DNA from: Gossypium raimondii
Taxonomy: Eukaryota; Streptophyta; Magnoliopsida; Malvales; Malvaceae
NCBI RefSeq assembly: GCF_025698545.1
Contig: NC_068571.1
Location: forward strand, 43,557,733 to 43,621,732
Direction: 5' to 3'
DNA: 64,000 nt
Below, piece after piece: positions 20,751-31,695 of the stretch. The notes under the pieces are model-generated. The model did no database searches. It was not told where the DNA came from and worked only from the letters and a program-made list of their open reading frames with translations. Every line of letters begins with the position of its first letter. The stretch's first letter is position 1. A program made the translations under genes and the position numbers.

Positions 20751-23629
20751 TCAACTATTGCGATTAGGGCATGATCGACTTGTATGGCCTGGGTTCCTAT
20801 ACCATCCGCACAACTTCTATTGACTGGCTATTTCTCGGATATCCATATTGTTCTGTATTCTAGTGGAGCAAGATCGACCCTTTGGTTTGCGACGCAATTC
20901 TCTATCCGGTAACAGCTTAAAAGGAGTAAGAGATACGGGCGGCCACTTACGTTCATCTGGGACCGGTGGGAAAACGTGTCTCCATACGTTGTACATGTTT
21001 TCTAATTTGTACACTTCGTCCACATAACTCATCGGATCCAGACGGAGTTTCTGATAAGCTGCAATAACATGAGCGCATGGATAACGAAGTGCATCAAACT
21101 TCTCACAGTCACAAGTCCTGTTTCGCAAGTGTACACGATATTGCCCGCCAACAACACCTTGGTGCGGTCTATCAAACTCCATCACGCGAAACCATAAATT
21201 GTCTCGATCGTGACACACTGTGTGCATAATGTTTTCCCTCGCCTTCGCCTTGTTAATTTCTTGAACTACCTTACTGCACCATATATGGCCACCCAGCATC
21301 TGGCCTGCATAAGTTGCTGCTCGCTTTGGAAATAGCGCCGCCAAACGGAAATATGTCTCTCGTACAACCGATGTTATCGGTAGATGGCGCGTTCCTTTAA
21401 GAACAGAATTTATGCATTCTGCCAGGTTCGACGTCATATGGCCATATCGTAGGCCTCCGTCGTATGCTTGTGCCCACTGTTTGAAACGTATGTTACAAAG
21501 GTAGCCCGCCCCTTCTCCATTTTGGGATCGTAAAATTGCCAACATCTCATGAAAATGATCTTTATTTTTTTCATACCCTGCCAATATAAGATCATAGCGA
21601 ATATTTTATACCACTTCTACCAATAAAACTAATTCAAATTGACAAACGAAATAATACAGTTATAGACTAAATACCCATGTTATTCACTTGTCGTCGTTCG
21701 CTCTTAGATGGATATTGCCTGTAGTAGTTCGAAGCAACGTGTCTTAGGCAATATCTATGGTGTGTGCGCTGCCACAAGCTTCCCTCTCGATCAAATGCAA
21801 CTAGTATACCAGTGCCTCGATCTGAAATAACACAGATATCAGGTTGGGGGCACACATGCCTCCTTAACCTAGAGAGAAAGAAATCTCAGTCATCAGACGA
21901 CTCCCCCGGTGTTCTTGCAAATGCAATTGGAAGAATTCTCCCACCGCCGTCTTGTGCCACTGCAACCAATAGCCGATGAGTATACCTACCGAACATGAAG
22001 GTACCATCAATTTGTACCAACGGCTTGCAGTATGGAAATGCGTCTCGACATTACTTAAAGGTCTAAAATAGGCATTTGAACACTTGGCATCCACGTAGCA
22101 ATCGGCCGTTGTAGTACGCATGTTCCGTTTCAAGGTCTGTGATGGCACCTGGGACGTATCTCTCTAGCACCTGACACCACTGCCATAGTTCATTATATGA
22201 GGCGTCCCACCCACTATGCATCTTCTCCAACGCCTTTTGCTTAGCTATCCAAGCCTTGCAGTGTGAGGGCGTGTACCCCATTTGGCTACGGATATTGGCA
22301 ATTATCACCGGCACTGAAGTCCTAGGATCTGCTTTTATCGTGGGCAGTATCAAGCTAGCTAACATAGCTGAATCCATTTTGGGATGATCTTGTGAAACAC
22401 CTACAGAGGGAGTACATTAAATAATGCAACATTGCAAAATAAAATTATTATTCAGATACATTCAATACTGTACCTGCAGCACATGTATGTGGACCTTTGT
22501 ACTTTTTTATCTCCCACAACCCTGTCCTTTTCCTTAACGAGGCGACGATTTTCCATGAACATGTGCCGTCTTGCACCGCACACTTCGCCTCAAACTTATC
22601 AGATTTTGATTTAACAAAGTGGTAATTAACGCCGTTTTTGATGCTATGCTGTTTCAAAGCACTAATAAAACTATCCTTGTTGGTAAACTGATTACCAACT
22701 TCAAGTTCACCGAAATCTACCCCCAAACTTGTACGATCGCACAATCGGTGTGGTAGATCTGGAAACTCTAACGCATCATCTGCTGACAGATCGACATTAT
22801 GCATATGGGCTGGAGGTGAGTATGCTCTGAATCATGGATTTTCTTCATCATCTGAACTCCTTTCAGCATCTTCACCTTCTGTTGGAATAGGCTTCGGTTC
22901 AGAAAATAATCCCACTTCTGCACCATCCGGCCCAGGCTCTCGAGGTGGATCCACATCGGAGTCATCTTCTAACCCACAATCATCTGCAGCGTACGACCTC
23001 CCCTCACCAGTTGACATCGTAGGTAGTACGTCATCCCTTCTTCTAGGCATTTGATAACGTCCCCAATTGGATGTAGATTGCTATCCACTAGAACTTGATG
23101 CAGTTCCCCAGTACGTATTTCCAGCATCAAACGTCGAGCCACCGATGTATATGTCCCATCCACTGACAGAGTGTCTTGCGGGGAATGTGCATTCGACACC
23201 GCTACCGAACATTGGTTGTTCCGTATTTTGTAACCCGCTAACCAAGTGTTGGCTAGGGGTCGTGTATACATCTCGAACACCGGACGGAAGTACATCAGTT
23301 GGCGACGTAAATTGTACATATAACTCAATATAAGTTGCTCCACTAGCAAGATGAGTCTGTACCATTGCCTCCAAGCTACGAGCACCTTTTATGTCGAACG
23401 AGTCATATGTCACCGGATCAACACAAGAACAAAATCGATACGTGATTGACAGAACTTTCATTGGCATTATTCCGAAGATTTTACGCCTAATTCTTTTACG
23501 AAGTTCTGTCAAATCTATGTTCTGGTTAAATGACAGTCGCACCGTATTCTCCGACAGAAAAACAACACCATTCTCGGTGTGGCAAACCTCACCATCGTAG
23601 TAAATAACAGCACTAATACATTCACTCAT
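20751..23629 (-). pseudogene. MuDR-family (MULE) transposase, inactivated
   Basis: Three exons on the minus strand: 23629-22474, 22400-21675 and 21577-20751 (introns 22401-22473 and 21578-21674, GT-AG). The N-terminal MSECISAVIYYDGEV region is followed by an acidic linker, then the MuDR DNA-binding domain (LEVGNQFTNKDSFISALKQH, CAVQDGTCSWKIVASLRKRT, YKGPHTCAAG). The DDE catalytic core shows DGTFMFGRYTH, ISDRG and SNLAECINSVLKGTR. A SWIM zinc finger (CDCEKFDALRYPCAHV) comes next, and a C-terminal zinc knuckle in which the second Cys reads Tyr (CGWYRNPGHTSRSC). Defects: frameshift near 23080-23050, Trp codons reading as stop near 22057 and 21890, a further in-frame stop near 22046 and frame slips. 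The protein once cut and joined the MULE ends; this copy cannot make it. Confidence 0.9.
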
Positions 23630-23714
23630 TTTGAAACTCTAACTTTCTTAGCCTCTCTAAATTGTTTCTGTTATGACTTATGCATTCTAAGAACATTTTC
23701 TGCGTAATTTATAG

Positions 23715-23975
23715 CCTCAGCCCAAACTTGCTACTGTAGCAAAATCGCGTCCACGAGGGCGCGATTTTACAATTTCTTCTCAAATAGCATCCTGGTAGAA
23801 TCGATTTTATACTATTTGCTCAGAAACGTCAAAAAAATTATTTCTTACATGACCTATTGTAGCAAAATCGCGTCCGCGAGGGCGCGATTTCACAATTTCT
23901 TCTCAAATAGCATCCTGGTAGAAGCGATTTTATACTATTTGACCAGAAACGTCAACTCAAAATAATTTATTCTGG
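23715..23975 (-). repeat. Direct repeat of about 130 bp upstream of the transposase
   Basis: Two near-identical units, each with AAAATCGCGTCC(A/G)CGAGGGCG, CGATTTTACAATTTCTTCTC, AATAGCATCCTGGTAGAA and TTTATACTATTTG. They occupy the probable promoter of the minus-strand transposase gene. Confidence 0.75.
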
Positions 23976-24049
23976 GACCTAAAAACCCTAAAAAGCCTGA
24001 ACCATAAACCCTAAAAGCCAAAAAAACCAAACGTGAAAAAACGTCAAAA

Positions 24050-24209
24050 TCGCGTCCCTCGGAACGCGCTACGTGTCAGGACATCACGTCCACACGAATT
24101 CCTTCCACTTCAATGAGTCGCTACCGACGTGGACGCGATGTCGACACGTCGCCACGACATCGCAGCGACGTGGACGCGATGTCCCGACATCGCACTCGAC
24201 ATCGCTACC
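24050..24209. repeat. GC-rich subterminal repeat cluster of the MULE
   Basis: Repeated GACGTGGACGCGATGTC-like motifs (around 24120, 24168 and 24210) alternate with GACATCGC/CGACATCG motifs. The same motif family sits beside the left terminal repeat (17570-17650). Such subterminal arrays are typical binding sites for Mutator transposases; that role is inferred. Confidence 0.7.
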
Positions 24210-24316
24210 GACGTGGACGCGATTTCTCGGAAAATGGACCATTCCGGTAAATAATAAAAAAATCGGCCCATTTCAGTAACTTTTGAAAAGAAACGGCTTT
24301 TTTTGGTAAATTGCCC
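24210..24316 (-). repeat. Right terminal inverted repeat of the MULE
   Basis: About 107 bp complementary to 17474-17581, ending TTGGTAAATTGCCC at the duplication TGTGTAAAA (24317-24325). Confidence 0.9.
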
Positions 24317-24325
24317 TGTGTAAAA
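24317..24325 (+). repeat. Target site duplication of the Mutator-like element, right copy
   Basis: TGTGTAAAA, an exact match to 17465-17473. Confidence 0.92.
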
Positions 24326-24468
24326 GTAAATGGACATTACATGAAAATGCCAAAAATAATAAAAGAAATAGTAAAAGAACAAGAACATACCAAAATAAAT
24401 AAATAAATAACAATGACAATAATAATAAAATGTGCCAATAAAAGCATGTGTACGATCTAATTCATAAG

Positions 24469-24519
<51 letters not shown>

Positions 24520-25700
24520 GTATAGATGATAATAAAATAATAATAAATAACAATACCAATAATAATAAAAGGGCACAAAAAAGGAAAAAGAAAGAAGAAA
24601 ATAAAAAAATAAAAGCACGATAAAAGAAAATAAAAAACGATTTTAAATATATAAAAAAGTAAGGAAATAATAAATAAGTAAATAAATAAAGGACTTAATT
24701 GCAACTTAAATGGAATTAAAAGGATAAATCGGGATAAATATATAATGAAGGGGTGAAATGCGACGCGCGAAAAAATAAAACGACCAAGTGGTAAATTATC
24801 CCCTCACCCTAAAACGCGCCGGTCCAGGAAGGACTAAAATGAAAGATTCAGAAATACCAGGTATAAATTTAAAAAAAAAAAAAAGAAATAAGACTGGATT
24901 GTAATGCCATTAAAAAGAAGAAGGACTAAAAGCGCAATTAGTCCCCCAAAAAAGGTGGATTCTAAGTGTGGTCGGGTCGGATTTGGGTCATGCCCCAAAA
25001 TAACGTCGTTTTAAGCGGCTGAGGCTAGTTTCAAAACGGCGTCGTTTTGGGGTCGATATAAGTCAAACAAATCTAAAAAAAATTCATTTCACAACATTTA
25101 AAAAAAAAAACTACACACCCCCAATTTTTTTCTCTCCAGCCCCTGCACATCCGGCTATCGGGCCATCGTGGCAGCCGTCGGTCATCGGCAACAGCGCCAC
25201 CATCCACTGATGCCGGGAAACGTAAATGTTTTCCTTTTTTGGCCTTTCAGCTTCCCGAGCCTAAATCTAAAGACTACTGACCGAAAAGGTAAAAAAGTTT
25301 CGATTCTTATCTTTTTATTCGTTTTTTTTATATTTTGTATATAAAAGTTCAAAAAAATAAAAAGAAAAATCACCTTAAAGTTTCTGTTTGATTTCTCTTC
25401 TCTTTTTTTTTTCAAATCAACCCCCCGTTTACAATTTGTTTCTTAGGCTTTTTATAGCCGATATTACATATTATTTTTTTACTACTTTTCTACTGTTTGT
25501 TGCGTGTTTGTTCTTCTCTGCAGGGATGGTTGAGGAGCGGCAGAGCAGTTGGTAGAAAATTTGGATCGTTCGAATATAATGAGTTGGTGTATAGGGTGGT
25601 GAATCAACAGGTAGACAATAAAATGGATCATTGCATGGGACTGAATGGATTTCCTTTTTTGGGTGCTTGATTTAATGGTTGTACACTTGTAGGCAATTAC

Positions 25701-27095
25701 AGAGGTGGTGAGACCAAGAAAATTTGATGTTTTGATAGTATTATTTATGTTTACTGTGTTGACTGTAATTGACTTCTTTGGTCATTGCATTAATTTAATT
25801 TCAATTTTGAGGTAAGACGCCTTATTTGCAAAATCAAATTTAAAATTTTATATTTACACAAATTATTCTAATTTTGTTAATCATAAATTACTTTTCATAT
25901 TTATTTTTAAACCATTGAAATTTTTGTCATACTTCAAAATTGTAACATTGATTTAAAATAGATTTTATTAATTTACAGTTTATAAAAATTAATTATTTTA
26001 GAGTTCGTATTTACTTGATAGTTTTAATAGAAAACCATAATATACGAGTTGAAAATGAACTAGGGACTAAGATTTTAGATTAAAAATGTTTCAAATTAAA
26101 ACTAAGTTACAATTATAACAATAATTTTAATTAAAATTAATCATTACAAACATTTAATTAATAACTAATTTAGCTACTAATTCAACTTAAACTAAAGAAA
26201 ACCTGCACAAAATTAACACATAAAACTTAGAACTTAAACCATCAAAATTTAAATACCACACTAAAAATCTTTAATCAAATATTCACTCATTCATAAATCT
26301 TTCCTACAAATCGAAATTTTCACCAAACAATATTTTGTTGAACCCAAATCGAAATTAGACTGGATTGGGCCAAACCAAAAGTTTTATTGTGGTTCCTCTT
26401 ATTTGATTCCCAAACTTTCTTTTTTATATAGGATTAATTTTATAAAAAAAATAACAAAAGATTCAAAACGTATATTTATGTCCTTTTTTTTTAAATTTAT
26501 TCATTTGATCTAATTTTTTTGGATCATCATCTTATTGAATTATCTGACATGGAATGAAGTTTCTTTGATGTTACCTAATTTTGTAATTGGTTCATTGTAG
26601 ATTATTTCTTCACTTATCTAGTTTAGAACTGTCTATGAACCAGGCCGGGCCCTATTAAAATTTTAGGATCAATTGATAGACTCAAGTTCGGTTTGAAAAA
26701 TACACCTAAATTTTTATCAAAGTCCAACTCAAATTATAGATGTTAAATCTGTAAAATATCTCTAATCGATTTTTAAGTAAAATAAGCATGCTTTATGAAC
26801 AAATTAGCATATAAATAAACATTGTAGTTGTCAAGGAGATGGTCTATTCTATGTGTCAGAAGAAAAAAAAGGCAAAATAGGCTCAATAACTTGGAAGACA
26901 GATTGATTTGGAATTTTATCCCTAAATTTTTTATGGAAATTAGTTTCAGTCACTTTTAATGGTGTAATCTCGTAAATAACGCCTGTAATATTCAAGGTAT
27001 ATGTTACCAAATCGGCGCTTACCATTGTCATAACTGGCAGATTTGTCTTGCTGATTTACCTCGTTTTAGTCGAGTTAAAATCCGATAAATGCATC
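25701..27095. other. Intergenic, nothing recognised
   Basis: AT-rich sequence between the Gypsy nest and a MITE-like repeat. The minus-strand open frame 26849-27031 shows no domain. No repeat boundary is seen. Confidence 0.35.
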
Positions 27096-27099
27096 ATAA

Positions 27100-27450
27100 G
27101 ATATTCTTATATTGAGAGTCAAATTATGTTTTAACTTTTTTATTTAAAAATAAACAAATTATTTTATATAAGTTAGATTAAAGGGTAAATTGTTCATTCT
27201 GTTAAAATTTTTATCTATTTTTATTGTTAAAATTAATTATTACATGACAATATAAAGTGCATGTGTAACGCCACGTGTTTAATTATTTAATCAGACATGC
27301 AAGTTTTAATAGTGCAAATAAATGATTTTTTTAACTAAAAAGATCAATTTACTCTTTAATATATACAGAGATTAATTTATTTATTTTTAATAAAAATAAT
27401 AAAATATAATCGACTCTTAATACAAAAACTTTAATAATACTTTCAACCAC
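27100..27450. repeat. MITE-like foldback element, family 3, copy 1 (decayed)
   Basis: Contains the family landmarks: TTAGATTAAAGGGTAAATTG, ATTCTGTTAAAATTTTTATC, GTGTAACGCCACGTGTTTAA near the centre, then the inverted second half with AAAGATCAATTTACTCTTTA and AAATATAATCGACTCTTAAT. It matches the better-preserved copies at 58.4-59.97 kb. Non-coding. Confidence 0.6.
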
Positions 27451-27657
27451 TTTAATTTTTTAATTTGTATCCTTTTGAAAATCTAAGTAAGCAAGTCCCA
27501 ATCATCTTTTATCATCGAAAATCTTACCAAATATTTTTAGATGCGATGATGTCTTTATAGAATAAAATTTGTTAAATAGAATATTATAAATTAGTATTTC
27601 ACTTTAGATACTTTTTATTTCTTAAAATAACTAATCCATTTCACATTTATTCCAAAA

Positions 27658-27753
27658 TGAGATACACAGATGTAATCTATGATGATTATAAACGATCAAC
27701 TTTTCATATATTGAACTAGATGACAAGCTATGGTATAAATACACAATCTGTCA
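27658..27753 (-). repeat. Partial 3' LTR of the Copia element
   Basis: About 96 bp matching 31306-31400 (GAGATACAC, GTAATCTATGATGAT, ATAAACGATCAACTTTT, GACAAGCTATGGTATA, ATACACAATCTGTCAA). It then joins directly to RT coding sequence, so the other half of the LTR is deleted. Confidence 0.85.
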
Positions 27754-27759
27754 AGCTAT

Positions 27760-28330
27760 GGTGACAAGTTTGTTCACCATGCTTCTGCTCAAAACCCGGA
27801 GGTTGAACCATATAAATCTCCTCAGACAAGTCACCATTAAGAAAACGCGTTTTTGATATCAACTTGCCTTAGTTGACATCCAAACTTCACAGCCAATGTT
27901 AAAACAACCCGAATTGTTGTTGGTTTTACAACTGGGCTGAATGTTTCTTGGAAATCAATTCCTGCTTCTTGAAGATATCCTTTAACTACCAGACGACCCT
28001 TGTATCGAGCAATAGTACCATCTGAATGGTGTTTAAGTTTGAACACCCACTTGCATCCTATAGCTCTCCTATTTGTAGGCAAGGGAACTAAGTCTCATGT
28101 CTTGTTTTTCAGCAGAGCATCATATTCTTGCTGAGCTGCCAGTGCCCACTCTTTACTAGCAAAAGCCTCCTCAATTGTGACAGGCTCAGTTACACCTAAC
28201 TCAGCTAATAACACATTGGGTTTAAAAATGCCACTTTTAGACCTGGTTTGTATGGGATGAGAATTGACAGGAGGATCAAACAATTCCTCAACAATCAGAT
28301 TACTACTAGAAGCCAATCGTGAGTTCATTA
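27760..28330 (-). pseudogene. Copia reverse transcriptase, N-terminal part
   Basis: On the minus strand: an integrase-RT linker (SHPIQTRSKSGIFKPN, EWALAAQQEYDALLKNKT), then the start of the Copia RT domain (NRRAIGCKWVFKLKHHSDGT, ARYKGRLVVKGYLQEAGIDF, ETFSPVVKPTTIRVVL, QVDIKNAF), continuing as FLNGDLSEEIYMVQPPGFEQ to the deletion point near 27755. The YVDD catalytic motif lies in the deleted part, so the enzyme is dead. Confidence 0.85.
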
Positions 28331-28720
28331 AAGAAGCTTCAACAGGATGAAATGAGGTTGGAGGAGGAGTAGAATGAGCAGACCTACTATTACTATATGT
28401 ATTTCCTAGTGAGATGTCAATAGCTAGCCTTAACTACAGATCAGTGGGCTCCAAAGGAATAAGACTTGGAAGAGTAGACCCTGACATGGCTGCTAAATCC
28501 AGTCGAATTGAAGAAATAGGCATAGGTGGAGCACCAAAGCCAAACTGTTACAAAAGAGATACCACAACTGGAACCTAAGACTGCTGATATTGGAACTGAG
28601 GCTGAATCCAAGAAGAGGCAAAACACTACCTGAGCTAGTAGGAGTAGCAAAAGAAAAGCATTCTTCATCAAACACCACATGCCTAGAGACAAACAGCTAA
28701 CTAGTATCATCAAGACATTT

Positions 28721-29080
28721 TCACCATTTGTGAACAAGACTATAGCCAAGGAACACACAAGTCTTGGAGCGATATTGCAGCTTATGAGTATTAAAGAGTC
28801 TGAGATATGGATAGCACCTACAGCCAAAAACTTTCAAGTGCATGTAGTTAGGCAAAATTTTATACAACATTTCATAAGGAGACCGCCTATTGAGAACAGG
28901 TGTGGGATGTTTGTTAATGAGATAGACAGCGCTGAAGAATGCATGAGCCCAAAGATGCATAGGCACACTAGCTTGAGCTAACAATGCCATACTAGTATCA
29001 ACTATATGCATGTGTTTCCTTTCCACCAATTCATTTTTCTCAGAAGTATGAGGGCCAGAAAGTAGATGGTGAATCCCCAA
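28721..29080 (-). pseudogene. Copia integrase, C-terminal part of catalytic core
   Basis: Reads TSEKNELVERKHMHIVDTS, ASVPMHLWAHAFFSAVYLIN, RRSPYEMLYKILPNY, LKVFGCRCYPYLR and YRSKTCVFLGYS, the classic Copia integrase core (with the NGxxERxH-like glutamate) and GKE-like tail. Upstream on the minus strand (29080-29700) the remaining integrase is broken by frameshifts but its order is consistent. Confidence 0.85.
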
Positions 29081-29719
29081 CTGAAAGAGTACTTTTTGAA
29101 AAAAACGAAATTCTCCACCCCAATCAGTTTGAAGAACCTTTATTTAACACCCAAATTGAATAGCAACAAACTTCTGTAGATGAAGAAATTTTTAAAGGGC
29201 CTCAGACTTGCGTTTTATGAGAAACAACATAGTGTACCTAGAGTATGCATCAACAAAGGAGACTTAGTAAAAATGACCTTCAAATTCCACAGAAGCAGGC
29301 CTCCATAGATCAGAAACAATGAGTTCAAAATGAGCTGAATACAGAGTAGTAGAGGGAGAAAAAGGAAGTTTATGAAACTTTCCAAGTTAACATTCTGAAC
29401 AGACTGAACTCAACTTACAACTGTTTGAAACAACATTACACTTTCGAAGAACTGTAGTGACAGTTTTATTACAATGGTGACCAAGTCGTTTGTGCCACAA
29501 ATAAAAAATGGAACTACTAGAAATAGGAGACCTTAAATGAGTAGCATGAGTAGTGGCTGGAGAAGGAGAAGCAGTCTTGAACCTTTAAGAGTCTGATAGA
29601 TCAAACTAGTATAGACCATCATAAATGTGGCCCACCAACAAGATGTTTCATGTCTTGATATCCTTCACAAAGTAATAGAAAGGATGAAATTCAAAATAAA
29701 CTTGATTATCTTTTACAAA

Positions 29720-30064
29720 TTATGCAACAGACATTAAGTTTTTGTAAATTCTAGGAACATGCAAAAAAAATTTCAAATGAAAAACTCTACTTTCATTTGT
29801 AAAGAAGCTTGAGCCAATATGAGCCACTGGTACTGATACACCATTCCCCACGAAAAGTTTGTTGTTACATGTATACTGTGCTGCCTCTTGCAACTTGTCC
29901 AAATAATTGGTAACATGATTAGATGCACCTGAGTCTGGATACCATACTTTTGCATTCAAGAGACTTGAGGGAAACTGCCCTTTTGTGGAGACTACATTAG
30001 ATTGCAAGCCAGAACCTTTCACATTACCTCTTTGGGAACAATAGTGAGAACCACCACATGTCAA
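29720..30064 (-). pseudogene. Copia protease region
   Basis: Contains VWYPDSGASNHVTNYLDKLQ with the DSGA aspartic protease active site, then LFVGNGVSVPVAHIGSS and FFLHVPRIYKNLMSVA, the standard stretch between gag and integrase in Copia polyproteins. The frame runs into the broken integrase part. Confidence 0.85.
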
Positions 30065-30289
30065 ATGAAATATAGGCGCACTAGATCTTTATTCTAGGGA
30101 AAGCAAATTTGAGATGTAAGAAGGTCGGGTCGGCTTGAGACAGATGTGGTTCTTCTGGGTCAGTCCCACTCAATGGGAACTCTATATCAAATCTCAAAGA
30201 GACCAGAAGGTTTTTCCATGGAGGAAAACTCCAACCTAGCAAAGAATTTACCTATCTCATCCCGTAGCTATCTCAATGGAACTGGAGGG

Positions 30290-31259
30290 CCTTAGGAAAG
30301 GATATTGGAACTGATGACAATGCACCTACATTGACTGATCAGAAACCCCTTCAGAAAACTCATCAAATCGATAATAACACTTCTATTCAATATGACCAAT
30401 CCTTCCACATAGCTGGCACTAAGGTTTATTATGGACAAACTTTCTTCCTCAACCTTTGCCTCAAGATGTCCTACCACTACCCCTGTAGGGTGGCCTAGAG
30501 CCTCTATCAAACCGCCTTGTGTTGTTATCATTGTTACCACATTACTGAGCTTCACAATCTTGTTGTCGAGCTTCACAATCAATGAGCATTTCAGCAAGAA
30601 GATTAAGAGGAACACACATTGCAAAAGCCATAATTTGAATCGACTCATACTCCACTGGCAGACCAGCAAGAATAATGCTAATCTGTTCTTGCTCAGAAAT
30701 AACATTACCTCCAACCATTAGAGTGTCACACAGGCTTTTAATCTTGGCCAAGTATTCTTTAATAGTTAACTGACCTTTGTTCTGAAAATATAATGAATGT
30801 CTTAGAGTAGAGACTGTCAGAGTAGACTTAGAAGTAAAGCGTCGCACAACAGTGCTCCACACATTAAAACTTGATCGGGCACCAATGAGATGTACCAAGA
30901 TAGCATCACAAATGGTGAATAACAACCAGGAAGCTAACAACTTGTCTTGTTGCTTAGGAAACAAGAACTCAAGATTAGCAACAAGATTACCATCTCTATC
31001 AATGATAGACTGCGGAGGAACATTAATAGTTCCAAGAACAAAGTCATGCAGCTCATACCCCTTAAGAATTAACATAAAACTATTGTTTCCATAAAAGAAA
31101 ATTATGTCCTCCGAGTTTCATAGTGTCATGCTTAGGAAATTGCTGAATCTTTCTCAAAAAACCATTACCAATATCGGGAGAAGAACCACTTGTTGGAGCA
31201 GCTGTGTTGATTAACTGATGATTCTAGTCATCATTGCTAGAGACAACTTCTGTTGCCAT
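30290..31259 (-). pseudogene. Copia gag
   Basis: Likely start ATG at 31259 (MATEVVSSND then a stop). The retrotransposon gag domain continues as KLGGHNFLLWKQ, KGYELHDFVLGTINVP, ASWLLFTICDAILVHLIGAR, VSTLRHSLYFQNKGQLTIKE, YLAKIKSLCDTL and ISIILAGLPVEYESI. A CCHC zinc knuckle (CQLCGRIGH with a downstream KC) is readable in another frame near 30362-30425. At least two stops and two frameshifts. Confidence 0.82.
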
Positions 31260-31290
31260 GGAAGAAATACAAAGAAAAAAATTGACTAAG

Positions 31291-31304
31291 GCTCAGATAC
31301 CATA
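31291..31304 (-). other. Copia primer-binding site
   Basis: On the minus strand ATGGTATCTGAGC, a tRNA-Met-type primer site (TGGTATCAGAGC with one change) directly after the LTR end. Confidence 0.7.
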
Positions 31305-31305
31305 A

Positions 31306-31483
31306 TGAGATACACGAATGTAATCTATGATGATCATAAACGATCAACTTTTTATATATTAAACTGGATAACAAGCTATGGTATATATACACAATCTGTC
31401 AAACTAATTACAACCACCTTAATTGCCATTGTTAACTGCTAACTGTTAACTATTAACTATTATAATAGTTCTATTCCTTAACA
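31306..31483 (-). repeat. 5' LTR of the Copia element
   Basis: About 178 bp, starting TGTTAAGGAATAG on the minus strand. It includes the TATA-like CCATAGCTTGTTATCC/TATATATACC region and ends GTGTATCTCATT before the primer site. The distal 96 bp are duplicated at 27658-27753. Confidence 0.8.
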
Positions 31484-31695
31484 TTCCATTTTAACCAACT
31501 AGAAATACCCTTCTATTTCCCAAATACGACGCATGGAAGGTCTACTTTAACAAAGTAAAATTGAGCTATTAAAAGTGGAATTGGGGTCCCTAGAATTCGG
31601 AATTCGACTACCTTTTTAAATATATTTTTCTTAGACAAATAGAAATCAAAATTAACCTACAAAATTATGTGTAGTTTAACTTGATTTCGGTCTAT

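Larger units (their letters stand above)
17474..24316. mobile_element. Mutator-like element (MULE) carrying a MuDR transposase and a plant mobile domain gene
   Basis: 6843 bp bounded by terminal inverted repeats of about 108 bp: left GGGGGAAATTACC..., right (reverse complement) GGGCAATTTACC.... Both continue through AAATGGGCCGATTTTTTT, TTTACCGGAATGGTCCATTT and AAATCGCGTCCACGTC. A perfect 9 bp target duplication flanks it. Two genes converge: a PMD gene on + and a MuDR-type transposase on -. Both contain stops and frameshifts, so the copy is no longer autonomous. It inserted into the Ogre-like LTR, whose AT-rich sequence resumes unchanged on the far side. Confidence 0.93.
16421..25700 (-). mobile_element. 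5' LTR of the Ogre-like Gypsy element, split by a Mutator-like element
   Basis: The LTR proper is 16421-17473 plus 24326 to about 25560-25700, roughly 2.4 kb once the insertion is removed. It ends TGTCAAAACTT on the + strand and matches 9016-9760 module by module. An 11 bp direct repeat (GGTTACGCACG, three copies near 16600-16632) and AAT microsatellites (about 17170-17212 and 24471-24520) lie inside. The distal end is unclear: similarity to the 9778 LTR fades after TTGGTAG near 25555, but a TGTAAT-type LTR start can be read on the minus strand at about 25701. Confidence 0.7.
27655..31483 (-). mobile_element. Ty1/Copia LTR retrotransposon, internally deleted
   Basis: Minus-strand element flanked by TTCCA at 27650-27654 and 31484-31488 (target duplication; one or two extra bases make the left edge uncertain). 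Right LTR at about 31306-31483 (TGTTAAGG start on minus), partial left LTR at 27658-27753, primer site next to the right LTR. Gag, protease, integrase and the first part of reverse transcriptase occur in Copia order, with many stops. The rest of RT, RNase H and part of the 3' LTR are missing. Confidence 0.88.

Noticed and set aside
23067..23333. Plus-strand open frame opposite the MULE transposase N-terminus
   Set aside because: Shadow of the transposase exon on the other strand.
24110..24704. Leu/Ile/Tyr-rich minus-strand open frames
   Set aside because: They are translations of an AAT microsatellite and the AT-rich LTR; low complexity, no start context, no domain.
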